Source: Ga0077527 sp050250695 (GTDB taxonomy: Bacteria; Pseudomonadota; Gammaproteobacteria; Burkholderiales; SG8-41). From it: a stretch of DNA of 29,379 nt. Location of the stretch: positions 1-29,379 of the forward strand of contig JBFWOE010000024.1 of the NCBI GenBank assembly GCA_050250695.1, read 5' to 3'. Below are positions 9,103 to 17,557 of this stretch, piece after piece. How positions within the stretch are numbered: the first letter of the stretch is position 1; each line of letters starts with the position of its first letter. The notes beneath the pieces are model-generated. The model saw only the letters and a program-made list of their open reading frames with translations, was not told the origin of the DNA and did no database searches. The translations under genes were made by a program, and so were the position numbers.

Positions 9103-9852
9103 ATGAAGGTTCTAGTGACAGTCAAACGGGTCATCGACCCGTACGTCAAGGTGCGCGTCAAGTCCGACGGCACCGGGGTCGAGACCGCCAACGTCAAGAT
9201 GGCGATGAACCCGTTCTGCGAAATCGCGGTCGAGCAGGCGGTGCGCATGAAGGAGGCGGGGGTGGTCACCGAGATCGTCGCGGTGTCGGTTGGCGTTGCG
9301 CAATGCCAGGAGACCCTGCGCACGGCGATGGCGATGGGCGCGGACCGCGGCATCCTGGTTGAGGCTCCGGCGGACATCCAGCCGCTGGCTGTGGCCAAGC
9401 TGGTGAAGGCTATCATCGACAAGGAACAGCCGAAGCTGGTGATCATGGGCAAACAGGCGATCGACGACGATGCCAACCAGACCGGGCAGATGGTGTCGGC
9501 GCTTCTCGGCTGGCCGCAGTCGGCGTTTACCTCGGCGATCACGGTCAACGGCGACAGCGCCGAAGTCACGCGCGAGATCGATGGCGGCCTGGAAAAACTC
9601 ACGATCAAGCTGCCGGCGGTGATCACCACCGACCTGCGCCTGAACGAGCCGCGTTACGTGACGCTGCCCAACATCATGAAGGCGAAGAAGAAGCCACTCG
9701 AAACGCTGAAACCCGAGGCGCTGGGCGTGGACATCGCGCCGCGCCTGAAGACATTGAAGGTGGAAGAACCGCCCAAGCGCGGCGCCGGCGTCAAGGTGGC
9801 GGACGTGGCGGAACTCGTCGCCAAACTCAAGAATGAAGCGAAGGTGATCTGA
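9103..9852 (+). CDS. etfB: electron transfer flavoprotein beta subunit
   Basis: The 249-residue protein begins MKVLVTVKRVIDPYVKVRVK, the usual EtfB N-terminus. It contains GKQAIDDDANQTGQM in the nucleotide-binding region and the conserved helix segment LRLNEPRYVTLPNIMKAKKKPLE, the family's partner-recognition loop region. It pairs with EtfA as a soluble heterodimer that takes electrons from acyl-CoA dehydrogenases and passes them to ETF:quinone oxidoreductase. A Shine-Dalgarno (CCGGAG) precedes the ATG. The last base of its stop is the first base of the etfA ATG. Confidence 0.97.
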   Translation: MKVLVTVKRVIDPYVKVRVKSDGTGVETANVKMAMNPFCEIAVEQAVRMKEAGVVTEIVAVSVGVAQCQETLRTAMAMGADRGILVEAPADIQPLAVAKLVKAIIDKEQPKLVIMGKQAIDDDANQTGQMVSALLGWPQSAFTSAITVNGDSAEVTREIDGGLEKLTIKLPAVITTDLRLNEPRYVTLPNIMKAKKKPLETLKPEALGVDIAPRLKTLKVEEPPKRGAGVKVADVAELVAKLKNEAKVI

Positions 9853-10778
9853 TGGGCATACTGGTCATAGCCGAACACGACGGCAAACATCTCAAACCGG
9901 GCACCACCAATACCATCGCCGCCGCGGCAAAAATCGGCGGCGACATCGCGGTGCTGGTTGCCGGGCATCAGTGCGCCGACGCGGCGCAGGCCGCGGCGAA
10001 AGTCGCGGGTGTGGGCAAGGTGCTGCATGCCGATGCCGCGCATTACGCCGGCGGCGTTGCCGAGAACCTGGCCGCGCTGGTGGTGTCGATCGCCGGCGGC
10101 TACACGCACATCCTCGCCCCGGCCACCGGCTTCGGCAAGAATTTCATGCCGCGGGTGTCGGCTGCGCTTGACGTGCAGCAGATTTCGGACATCAGCGCGG
10201 TGGTGTCGCCCGACACCTTCGTGCGGCCAATATACGCCGGCAATGCGATGGCGACGGTGCAGTCTTCCGACAAGGTCAAGGTGATCACCGTGCGCTCCAC
10301 CGGCTTTGATGCGGCAGGCGAGGGTGGCAGCGCGGCGGTGGAATCGCTCGCTGCGGGTCCCGACATCGGCCTGTCGAAATTCAACGGCCAGGAACTGTCG
10401 AAGTCGGACCGCCCCGAACTGACGGCGGCGAAAATCATCGTCTCCGGCGGCCGCGGCATGGGCAGCGGCGAGAATTTCAGGATCCTCGAGGCGCTGGCCG
10501 ACAAGCTGGGCGCCGCGGTGGGCGCTTCGCGCGCGGCGGTGGATTCGGGTTTCGTGCCCAACGATTACCAGGTCGGGCAGACCGGCAAGATCGTCGCGCC
10601 GGAACTCTACATCGCCGTCGGCATCTCCGGTGCGATCCAGCACCTGGCGGGGATGAAGGACAGCAAGGTGATCATCGCCATCAACAAGGACCCGGAAGCC
10701 CCGATCTTTGCCGTCGCGAACTACTGGCTGGTCGAAGACCTGTTCAAGGCGGTGCCGGAGCTGACGGCTGCGCTTTGA
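9852..10778 (+). CDS. etfA: electron transfer flavoprotein alpha subunit
   Basis: The protein has 308 residues. The C-terminal FAD domain shows SGGRGMGSGENF, VGQTGKIVAPELYIAVGISGAIQHLAGM and INKDPEAPIF, the characteristic EtfA signature. The N-terminal domain pairs with EtfB. The ATG overlaps the etfB stop by one base, supporting coupled 1:1 synthesis. An intrinsic terminator follows within 25 nt, and an acyl-CoA dehydrogenase, a likely electron donor, is the next gene. Confidence 0.97.
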   Translation: MGILVIAEHDGKHLKPGTTNTIAAAAKIGGDIAVLVAGHQCADAAQAAAKVAGVGKVLHADAAHYAGGVAENLAALVVSIAGGYTHILAPATGFGKNFMPRVSAALDVQQISDISAVVSPDTFVRPIYAGNAMATVQSSDKVKVITVRSTGFDAAGEGGSAAVESLAAGPDIGLSKFNGQELSKSDRPELTAAKIIVSGGRGMGSGENFRILEALADKLGAAVGASRAAVDSGFVPNDYQVGQTGKIVAPELYIAVGISGAIQHLAGMKDSKVIIAINKDPEAPIFAVANYWLVEDLFKAVPELTAAL

Positions 10779-10802
10779 CCACAAGGCGATTGCGGTAACA
10801 TG

Positions 10803-10830
10803 AAAGGGCGTTCATCCGAACGCCCTTTTT
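10803..10830 (+). terminator. rho-independent terminator after etfA
   Basis: An 11-bp perfect stem AAAGGGCGTTC/GAACGCCCTTT with an ATCC loop runs into a T-tract (10826-10830). It separates etfBA from the acyl-CoA dehydrogenase gene that starts 17 nt later on the same strand, so the dehydrogenase depends on read-through or a promoter within this short interval. Confidence 0.9.
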
Positions 10831-10846
10831 CATTGAGGTTTGCGCC

Positions 10847-12637
10847 ATGTCCACCTATGCCGCACCGCTGAAAGACATGCAGTTTGCGATTGCCGGGTTC
10901 GCCGGGCTGGAGAGCATTGCCGCACTGCCGGGGTGTGAAGAGGTCAATGCCGAGCTGGTCGAAGCCGTGCTGACCGAAGCCGGAAAATTCGCCCAGGGCG
11001 TGCTCGATCCGCTCAACCGCAGCGGCGATACGCAGGGCGCGCAGTGGAATGACGGCGAAGTCACCGCACCGGCGGGTTTCAGGGAGGCCTATCGGCAATT
11101 CGTCGAGGCCGGCTGGAACGGGCTGGGCGGCCCCACCGAATTCGGCGGTCAGGGCCTGCCGCACAGCATTGCGATGCCGCTGCAGGAAATGTGGAACAGC
11201 GCCAATATGGCGTTCTGCCTGTGCCCGATGCTGACCACCGGCGTGCAGGAGGCGCTGGGCCATCATGGCTCGGCGGCGCTGAAGGCGGCTTACCTGCCGA
11301 AGCTGGTGTCCGGCGAGTGGAGCGGCACGATGAATCTCACCGAACCGCAGGCCGGTTCGGATCTCTCGGCGGTGCGCTCCAGTGCGACCCCTGAGGGCGA
11401 CCATTACCGCATCAAGGGCACCAAGATTTTCATCACCTGGGGCGAACACGACATGGCGGCAAACATCGTGCACCTGGTGCTGGCGCGCCTGCCCGGTGCG
11501 CCCGAGGGTGTGAAGGGGATATCGCTGTTCGTGGTGCCGAAATTCCTGTTGAACACCGACGGCACGCCGGGCCGGCGCAACGACATCCGCTGCGTGTCCA
11601 TCGAACACAAGATGGGCATCCACGGCAGCCCGACCTGCGTGCTGGCCTATGGCGACGAAGGTGGCGCGACCGGCTACCTGGTCGGCGAACCGCATCGCGG
11701 CCTCGAATACATGTTCACGATGATGAACCACGCGCGGCTGGGCGTGGGCATGGAGGGCGTGGCGATCGCCGAGCGTGCATACCAGCACGCGCTGGAGTAT
11801 GCGAGGACCCGTGTGCAGGGACGCGCCATCGGGCAGAAGGGCGGCGACCGCGTCACCATCATCCATCATCCCGATGTACGGCGCATGCTGCTGACCATGC
11901 GCGCGCAGACCGAGGCGATGCGCGCGCTGGGTTATTTCGCCGCTGGCGAACTCGACCGTTCGAAACGCCATCCGGATGCGGCACAGCGCGCACACCACCA
12001 GGCGCGGCTCGACCTGCTGACGCCGGTGGTCAAGGGCTGGTGCACGGAGACCGCGATCGAGATCGCATCGCTGGGCATGCAGGTGCACGGCGGCATGGGT
12101 TTCATCGAGGAGACCGGCGCCGCGCAATACCTGCGCGATGCGCGCATCACCACCATTTATGAAGGCACCACCGGCATCCAGGCCAACGACCTGACCGGGC
12201 GCAAGGTCGGCGCCGAAAAGGGCGCGACCGCGCTGGCGCTGATTGCGGAGATGCGCGGACTGGATGCCCGGCTGGCGGACGCCGGCGCGTCGTTCGCGGC
12301 GATGCGCGGGGCATTTGCCGGGGCCGTGGACGGACTGGACGGGGCGACGCGCTGGCTGGTCGATCATTACCGGCAGGAACCGCAGACCGTCGCCGCGGTG
12401 GCGGTGCCCTACCTGAAACTGTTCGGCACGGTGGCCGGCGGCTGGATGATGGCACGTGCGGCGCTGATCACGCAGGAGCGCAGCGGCGCGCCGGGAGCCG
12501 ACCGCGGATTTCTCGATGCCAAGCTGGCCACATCCCGCTTTTACCTGGAACACCTGCTGCCGCAGGCTGGCGCGCTGGCGCAGACCGTGATTGCGGGCGC
12601 ACCCAGCACGCTGGCGCTGGACCCTGCAGCCTACTGA
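10847..12637 (+). CDS. acyl-CoA dehydrogenase, long form with C-terminal extension
   Basis: The 596-residue FAD enzyme oxidises an acyl-CoA to the enoyl-CoA and hands electrons to ETF. TMNLTEPQAGSDLSAVR (161-177) is the FAD-binding motif, and MMNHARLGVGMEGVA leads into the C-terminal helical domain. TIYEGTTGIQANDL carries the catalytic Glu (E439). An extra helical domain follows (about 465-596), as in the ~600-residue FadE/DmdC-like group. The substrate cannot be fixed from sequence. A GAGG Shine-Dalgarno lies upstream. Its position after etfBA fits a fatty-acid or branched acid oxidation role. Confidence 0.92.
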   Translation: MSTYAAPLKDMQFAIAGFAGLESIAALPGCEEVNAELVEAVLTEAGKFAQGVLDPLNRSGDTQGAQWNDGEVTAPAGFREAYRQFVEAGWNGLGGPTEFGGQGLPHSIAMPLQEMWNSANMAFCLCPMLTTGVQEALGHHGSAALKAAYLPKLVSGEWSGTMNLTEPQAGSDLSAVRSSATPEGDHYRIKGTKIFITWGEHDMAANIVHLVLARLPGAPEGVKGISLFVVPKFLLNTDGTPGRRNDIRCVSIEHKMGIHGSPTCVLAYGDEGGATGYLVGEPHRGLEYMFTMMNHARLGVGMEGVAIAERAYQHALEYARTRVQGRAIGQKGGDRVTIIHHPDVRRMLLTMRAQTEAMRALGYFAAGELDRSKRHPDAAQRAHHQARLDLLTPVVKGWCTETAIEIASLGMQVHGGMGFIEETGAAQYLRDARITTIYEGTTGIQANDLTGRKVGAEKGATALALIAEMRGLDARLADAGASFAAMRGAFAGAVDGLDGATRWLVDHYRQEPQTVAAVAVPYLKLFGTVAGGWMMARAALITQERSGAPGADRGFLDAKLATSRFYLEHLLPQAGALAQTVIAGAPSTLALDPAAY

Positions 12638-12648
12638 GAAGGGTGACC

Positions 12649-12951
12649 GTGGTTTTGCGCCTGCTGGCAGTGTTTGTCATGAACGCCGTGCTGGCCTTGC
12701 CGGTTCGCGCCGAACTCGGCTGCGAGCAGCTGGTGGCCAGCGCCCAGACCGGTATCACGCTGCGCGACGGGGGCGCAACGCTGAAGCAGGTGCTGGCCGA
12801 GACCGACACCCCGGTTATGCGCGAGCGATTCAGGACGGATGAACTGGCCATGATCCGCCGCGCCATCCAGCTGACGTTTACCGGCGAGATGTCAGTCTAC
12901 GAACTGGCTGAAACCTGCGCCGCGAACAGGAAAAGTCCTCCCGGACGCTGA
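12649..12951 (+). CDS. small exported protein of unknown function
   Basis: The protein has about 100 residues. An N-terminal hydrophobic segment ends at PVRA, a good signal peptidase I site, leaving a mature chain of ~78 residues beginning ELGCEQL. The mature part has two Cys (one near each end) that could form a disulfide, and predicted helices. The start is GTG 12649, with AGAAGG about 6 nt upstream; GTG 12643 is an in-frame alternative. No recognised domain. It follows the acyl-CoA dehydrogenase by 11 nt and precedes the methyltransferase array by 146 nt. Confidence 0.6.
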   Translation: MVLRLLAVFVMNAVLALPVRAELGCEQLVASAQTGITLRDGGATLKQVLAETDTPVMRERFRTDELAMIRRAIQLTFTGEMSVYELAETCAANRKSPPGR

Positions 12952-13014
12952 AAGTTCCATGCGCCCGTACTACGTCAATTAAATGTTACATCCGGAATTT
13001 ACGATCCTGCCCTC

Positions 13015-13044
13015 TTGCGCAGCTCCCGGGTAACGCTCTAGCAT
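13015..13044 (+). promoter_or_regulatory. possible promoter for the first methyltransferase-like gene
   Basis: TTGCGC (13015-13020) and TAGCAT (13039-13044), 18 bp apart, are weak matches to a sigma-70 promoter. They lie in a 146-bp gap with no gene, upstream of the ATG at 13098. This is only a candidate. Confidence 0.22.
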
Positions 13045-13097
13045 CCTCCGCGATTGAGGGGTTGTGATTCCCGCACCCACATTTCCGGAGCGCTTAC

Positions 13098-13967
13098 ATG
13101 CGTTGCGTTTTGCCGAAATCACTGCTGATCCTTAGCATGACATTGTTGCCGCTGCTGAATGCATACGGACAGCCGGCAATCCCGCCGGAATACGAACGCG
13201 AGGGCGGGCCGTACGTGCCGACGCCCAACGTGGTGGTCGACCGGATGCTCGATTTTGCGCGCGTCGGCGCGAATGACCACGTGATCGACCTCGGTTCCGG
13301 AGACGGCGTGATCGTGATCACTGCAGGTTACAAGCGGAAATCCAGTGGTTACGGCGTCGACATCGACGAGGAGCTGGTGCGCTTGAGCAACCAGCGCGCG
13401 AAAAACCTGGGCATGGACGGGCGGATCCGTTTCGAGGCCAAGGACATATTCATGACCGATGTCAGCAAGGCCACCGTGGTCACGCTCTACCTTCTGCCCG
13501 AATTCATGCAGCGGCTGCGCCACAAGCTCTACACGGAGCTGCGCCCGGGCACGCGCATCGTGTCGCACGACTACCATTTCGAGCAGTGGATGCACGATGA
13601 CGAAGTCAGGTTCGAGGTGCCGGAAAAGGAGATGATCAGCGGCGATCCGAGTGCGACTTTGTACCTGTGGGTGGTACCGGCCAAGGTCGGCGGCACCTGG
13701 CGCATGCTCGTTGACGGCGGCGGGGAATACGAACTCGTGTTGCAGCAGCGCTACCAGCGGCTGATGGGCTCGGCGGAGAACAAGGACGGCAAATCCGGGC
13801 TGCTGGAGCCGAAAGTCAACGGCAGTGAACTGGTTTTCCAGATGCAGATCGGGGCGCAACACCGGCGTTTCAGCGGCCGGGTCGACGGTGACCGCATCCT
13901 GGGGACCGCGGATTTCGGCAACGGCCGGATCGTGCACTGGAGTGCAGTGCGCGGCAGCAAGTCCTGA
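13098..13967 (+). CDS. exported class I methyltransferase-like protein, paralogue 1 of 6
   Basis: The protein has 289 residues. A signal peptide (1-24, ending NAYG) is followed by YVPTP (39-43), an entry motif shared by the whole array. The SAM-binding-type motif DLGSGDG is at 64-70, the acidic end of strand 2 is in YGVDID, and YLLP is at 131-134. GTRIVSHDY (151-159) resembles the DOT1 segment GGRIVSS. The C-terminal third (from LYLWVVPAKVGG) is a beta-rich domain ending in FSGRVDGDRILG and W-S-A-V-R. Function unknown; methylation is inferred from the fold. This copy is separated from the other five by a convergent gene and is the most divergent in the acceptor region (LPEFMQRLRH). A CCGGAG Shine-Dalgarno supports the ATG. 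Confidence 0.85.
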   Translation: MRCVLPKSLLILSMTLLPLLNAYGQPAIPPEYEREGGPYVPTPNVVVDRMLDFARVGANDHVIDLGSGDGVIVITAGYKRKSSGYGVDIDEELVRLSNQRAKNLGMDGRIRFEAKDIFMTDVSKATVVTLYLLPEFMQRLRHKLYTELRPGTRIVSHDYHFEQWMHDDEVRFEVPEKEMISGDPSATLYLWVVPAKVGGTWRMLVDGGGEYELVLQQRYQRLMGSAENKDGKSGLLEPKVNGSELVFQMQIGAQHRRFSGRVDGDRILGTADFGNGRIVHWSAVRGSKS

Positions 13968-13980
13968 CGGGTTCCGCCGC

Positions 13981-15576
13981 TCAGTTCATCAGCAGTGCCG
14001 GTGGCGCCGCATCGAGCACACCCTGGCGGAATGCAGCCTGGCTGGCCGCCAGGTCCAGAGCTGCGGCATTCCATGCGTCACGGATGATTTTTCCGCCGGC
14101 CGTCAGCGTGGCATCGACTCTGCGCGGCCTGGACAGCATGTCCCACAGCACCGGCGCATGCCGTTCCGGCACGTCGTTGATCATCACCCGCAGCGGAGCC
14201 GCCAGCGGTTCCGCGGAGGCCACCAGGAAGCTGTTGATCTGTTTCGCCCCCGGCCAGTCGGGGCGATGCATCACGGCGTGTGGCAGTTCGCTGGTCAGTG
14301 TGGCGAGCAGGTGCGCGTAGCTGCGCGTGTTTTCGAGATTGGCGAAGGTGTTGAACACGGCAATGCCGCCGGGTTTCAGGCAACTGCGCAGGCCACGGAA
14401 GAATTCGCGGGTGACCAGGTAATCCGGCGTGCCGTCGCCGTTGAAAAGATCGACGATCGCGACATCGTGGCGTCCGTCGCAGGAGGCGACGAAGGTGCGG
14501 GCGTCGGCCTGGTGCATGACGACCCGGGAAGGATCAAATCCGAAATGGCGCTGCGCGACCGCGGTCGACGACGGATCGATCTCGACCACTTCGACGGCGA
14601 CCCCGTCGCGGGCGAAACGCATGGGCACGATGCCGGCGCCCAGGCCCAGCACCAGCACGCTCCGCGGCTGCGGATGGTGGGCTCGCGCCAGGGCCTCCAG
14701 CGCCCAGGTATAGAACGATATCGAACGCTGCGCGGAATCGACTGTATTCTGGATCAACCCGTCCTGGAAATACAGCCGCAGGAAGCGGCCTTCGGCGTTG
14801 GCGCCGCTGCGCAGGATTTTCACGGTGCCAAAAAGCGAGCTGTGCACATCCTCGACGCGCCACTCGGCACCGTTGAATACCACCGGACCCATGCGTCCGG
14901 TATAGCGATCCGCCTGCCATGAAAACAGGGCAGCGCCGGCGATCGCGATCACACCGCAGGCGGTGACCGCGTTGCGATGCGACATCGGCAGTTTCTGTGA
15001 TGCTGCCGCGGCCAGCGACAGCACACCCAGCAGCAGCGCGACCATCAGCGTCGCGGTGTAGTTGGAGACGTGGGGAATGAGCCCGAATGCGGTAATGATG
15101 ACCCCGGCCACCGAGCCCAGCGTGCTGACGAAGAACACCATGCCGGCCCCGGCATCACCGCTGCGCCCGGCCTGGCGTTTCAGCAGCAGGGCGACCAGCA
15201 GGGGATTCATCGCGGAGGTCGCCACCAGCGGCAGGAACAGCAGGATCAGGCAGGCCGCGAAGGCGCCGCCGACCAGGCTCCATTGTGCCAGTGGATGAAA
15301 AACAAACGGATAGATGGCGCAGCCGATGACGATGGCGATGCCCGCCAGCGCCGGCATGATCCCGAACAGCAGGCCGAGGCGCCGGGCATCGGCTGCGGGT
15401 CCGGCGGCGAGGCGCCCGCCCCACCAGTAGCCCAGCGCCAGTGAAACCAGCGTGATGGAAAGTATGCCGGTCCAGATGTAGAGGCTGACGCCGAAATACG
15501 GCGTCATGATCCGCGAGGCGAGCAGTTCCAGCGCGAGTATCGCGCCGCCGGACAGGAAAATCAGGGCAAAGTCCAT
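13981..15576 (-). CDS. membrane protein with C-terminal spermidine-synthase-like domain
   Basis: From ATG 15576 (MDFALIF) the protein has 531 residues. About seven hydrophobic segments (residues ~4-220) are followed by a soluble domain of the spermine/spermidine synthase superfamily: VLVLGLGAGIVPM, VVEIDP, then DVAIVDLFNGDGTPDYLVTREFF and LKPGGIAVFN. Known relatives are fused membrane/spermidine-synthase-like proteins, mostly uncharacterised. Arg/Lys-rich loops after segments 2, 4 and 6 suggest cytoplasmic loops there. With seven segments the synthase-like domain would then lie outside the cytoplasm (inference). It converges on paralogue 1 with a 13-nt gap and diverges from paralogue 2. The sequence before the ATG is C-rich and offers no Shine-Dalgarno. 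A frame extending to 15699 adds 41 unconvincing residues. Confidence 0.82.
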   Translation of the reverse strand: MDFALIFLSGGAILALELLASRIMTPYFGVSLYIWTGILSITLVSLALGYWWGGRLAAGPAADARRLGLLFGIMPALAGIAIVIGCAIYPFVFHPLAQWSLVGGAFAACLILLFLPLVATSAMNPLLVALLLKRQAGRSGDAGAGMVFFVSTLGSVAGVIITAFGLIPHVSNYTATLMVALLLGVLSLAAAASQKLPMSHRNAVTACGVIAIAGAALFSWQADRYTGRMGPVVFNGAEWRVEDVHSSLFGTVKILRSGANAEGRFLRLYFQDGLIQNTVDSAQRSISFYTWALEALARAHHPQPRSVLVLGLGAGIVPMRFARDGVAVEVVEIDPSSTAVAQRHFGFDPSRVVMHQADARTFVASCDGRHDVAIVDLFNGDGTPDYLVTREFFRGLRSCLKPGGIAVFNTFANLENTRSYAHLLATLTSELPHAVMHRPDWPGAKQINSFLVASAEPLAAPLRVMINDVPERHAPVLWDMLSRPRRVDATLTAGGKIIRDAWNAAALDLAASQAAFRQGVLDAAPPALLMN

Positions 15577-15591
15577 GGGGGGGGAGGGGGG
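15577..15591. repeat. G8-A-G6 homopurine tract
   Basis: Eight G, one A, six G on the plus strand lie immediately before the minus-strand ATG at 15576. In the spermidine-synthase-like mRNA this is a C-rich leader with no ribosome binding site. On the plus strand it lies 5 nt upstream of the TATAAT for the methyltransferase run. Confidence 0.85.
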
Positions 15592-15596
15592 TCGGT

Positions 15597-15602
15597 TATA
15601 AT
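15597..15602 (+). promoter_or_regulatory. -10 element (TATAAT) of the five-gene methyltransferase run
   Basis: A perfect TATAAT lies about 110 nt upstream of paralogue 2, in the divergent gap. The -35 position falls in the G-tract or just beyond it and has no TTGACA match, so an activator may be needed if this is the promoter. Confidence 0.4.
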
Positions 15603-15709
15603 GCGCCGCCAATCTACCACAGCCGCGGTCGCATCCCGGTGACTGTGGCGCGTCGTGGCAAGCCGGAATGTGACCGGCAGGATTTATCCCAGTGATCATG
15701 GAGGCGGGT

Positions 15710-16588
15710 TTGCAGCGCAGCTTGATAACGTGCAGAAGCGCATTGTTCCTGATCGCCCTGTGCTGCGCGTTCGCGTCGGCAGCATTTTCCGCACAGCCCG
15801 AGCCCAGGGTGCCCTATGTGCCGACACCGCAGGCGGTCGTCGAACGCATGCTTTCGATCGCCAAGGTCGGTGCGCGGGATTACCTGATCGACCTCGGTTC
15901 CGGTGACGGACGCATCGTGGTCACCGCCGCAAAAAAATACGGCGCACGCGGCTTCGGCGTGGACCTCAATCCCGAACGCATCCGCGAAGCCAATGAAAAC
16001 GCACGCAGGAACGATGTCGCCGACAGGGTGGCGTTCTACCAGCGCAACCTGTTCGATACCGATCTGTCGGAGGCCACGGTCATCACCATGTACCTGCTGC
16101 CCCGGGTGAACCTCGAATTGCGGCCGCGCCTGCTCGAGCTGAAACCGGGCACGCGGCTGGTATCGCATGACTTCGACATGGGTGACTGGAAATCCGATTT
16201 CCACGTCCGCATTGATGCGCAGGACAAATATTTCGGAACCGGAGGCGACAGCGACATCTATTTCTGGGTCGTGCCGGCGAAGGTCGCCGGTGCCTGGCGC
16301 GCGCGCCTGAACGTGGGCGGCAGGCCGCGGGATTACGAGATAAGCCTGCAGCAGAAATTCCAGGAAGTGCAAGGCACAGTGCGCGTCGACGGGCGCGCCG
16401 TGCCAATCCGCGTTGCACGGCTGCGCGGGGGCGATCTGCGGTTCGTCTTCAGCGCCGATGTCGATGGGGCGCCGGTCAGCCATGAATTCACCGGCCGCGT
16501 CGACGGCAGCCGCATCACCGGCGAGGCGGCACTTTCAGGGAAACGGCTGGCTGCCCGCGTCGAATGGACGGCCGAGCGCGCACCCTGA
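15710..16588 (+). CDS. exported class I methyltransferase-like protein, paralogue 2 of 6
   Basis: The protein has 292 residues from TTG 15710, which has GGAGG 5 nt upstream and gives a compact signal peptide (cleavage after AFSA, residue 28). ATG 15698 and GTG 15692 are in-frame alternatives with no clear Shine-Dalgarno. VPYVPTP is followed by DLGSGDG (61-67), GFGVDL, FDTDLSEATVITMYLLP, and GTRLVSHDFDMGDW. The C-terminal beta domain includes YFWVVPAKVAG, LQQKFQEVQG and FTGRVDGSRITG. It is the first gene of a five-gene run with tiny gaps or overlaps and sits behind the TATAAT in the divergent gap. Methyltransferase activity is inferred from the fold; the substrate is unknown. Confidence 0.85.
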   Translation: MQRSLITCRSALFLIALCCAFASAAFSAQPEPRVPYVPTPQAVVERMLSIAKVGARDYLIDLGSGDGRIVVTAAKKYGARGFGVDLNPERIREANENARRNDVADRVAFYQRNLFDTDLSEATVITMYLLPRVNLELRPRLLELKPGTRLVSHDFDMGDWKSDFHVRIDAQDKYFGTGGDSDIYFWVVPAKVAGAWRARLNVGGRPRDYEISLQQKFQEVQGTVRVDGRAVPIRVARLRGGDLRFVFSADVDGAPVSHEFTGRVDGSRITGEAALSGKRLAARVEWTAERAP

Positions 16589-16608
16589 ATATTCCGGAAC
16601 CAGGAAAA

Positions 16609-17553
16609 ATGCAGAAAAAAATGCAGAGAAGCGGATGCGCTACATCATTGCTGATATGCGGTGCACTGGCCGCCATGGCGCTGTCCGGAGGGATTGCGGC
16701 TCAGGATTTCGGCGACACCCCCTACGTCCAGACGCCGCAGCCGGTGGTCGACGCCATGCTGAAGACCGCGAAGGTCACCGGCAGGGATTACGTCATCGAT
16801 CTCGGTTCCGGTGACGGCCGCCTGGTGATCACCGCGGCGAAGGAAAAAGGCGCGCGCGGTTTCGGCGTGGACCTCGACAAGAGGCTGGTGCAGCTCGCCA
16901 ACGCCAACGCAAAGCAGGCCGGCGTGGCGGAGCGTGCAAAATTCTATGCGCGCGACCTGTTCGAGACCGACCTGTCGCCGGCGTCGGTGATCACCATTTA
17001 CCTGCTGCCCGAGGTCAACCTGATGGCGCGCGGCAAGCTGCTGGCGCTGGCGCCCGGCACGCGCATCGTTTCGCATGATTACGGCATCGGCGACTGGCCG
17101 CCGGACGTGCAGTTCGAAATGGATGCGCCGGGCAAGTCGGTCGGCCGCGGCCAGCGCAGCAAGGTGCTCTACTGGGTGGTGCCCGACCAGGTGGCGGGGC
17201 GCTGGATGTGGACCATGGACGGCGGGGGCAAATCGCGCACGGTGGAACTGCTGCTGAAGCAGAATTACCAGAAGCTCGACGCATCGGCGCTGCTCGACGG
17301 CCGCCCGCTGGCGGTGGAGCAGGCGCGGCTCACCGGACGACGGGTTGAATTCACGCTGGCATTGCCCGAAGGCCGCATGGTTTTCATCGGTGACCGCTCG
17401 GCACAGTTGCTGGAAGGCGAAATGCGCGCGGCAGGCGCCGGTAACAAGGCTGCGCCGTGGCGTGCGGTGCGCATAACTCTGCTCGATGCCGCGCATGTTG
17501 TTGCACCACCGCCGGTGGTCCGGGAATTCGATCCCGCCCGCGGAGGAGAATAA
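16609..17553 (+). CDS. exported class I methyltransferase-like protein, paralogue 3 of 6
   Basis: The protein has 314 residues, the longest copy. The start is ATG 16609 behind CAGGAAAA; ATG 16621 is possible. The signal peptide ends near GGIAA (31). The entry motif is YVQTP rather than YVPTP. DLGSGDG is at 64-70, with GFGVDLD, FETDLSPASVITIYLLP and GTRIVSHDYGIGDW following. The C-terminal domain has LYWVVPDQVAG and LLKQNYQKLDA, but the closing FxGxVdGdxIxG motif of the other copies is not recognisable. A Pro-rich tail (APPPVVREFD) ends the protein. It starts 20 nt after paralogue 2 and contains the Shine-Dalgarno of paralogue 4 in its last codons. Confidence 0.86.
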   Translation: MQKKMQRSGCATSLLICGALAAMALSGGIAAQDFGDTPYVQTPQPVVDAMLKTAKVTGRDYVIDLGSGDGRLVITAAKEKGARGFGVDLDKRLVQLANANAKQAGVAERAKFYARDLFETDLSPASVITIYLLPEVNLMARGKLLALAPGTRIVSHDYGIGDWPPDVQFEMDAPGKSVGRGQRSKVLYWVVPDQVAGRWMWTMDGGGKSRTVELLLKQNYQKLDASALLDGRPLAVEQARLTGRRVEFTLALPEGRMVFIGDRSAQLLEGEMRAAGAGNKAAPWRAVRITLLDAAHVVAPPPVVREFDPARGGE

Positions 17554-17557
17554 GTAA

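Noticed and set aside
10721..12553. 610-codon open frame antisense to the acyl-CoA dehydrogenase
   Set aside because: Its translation has no family motifs and is rich in His, Arg and Gln, as expected for a shadow of a GC-rich gene. The plus-strand enzyme is unambiguous.
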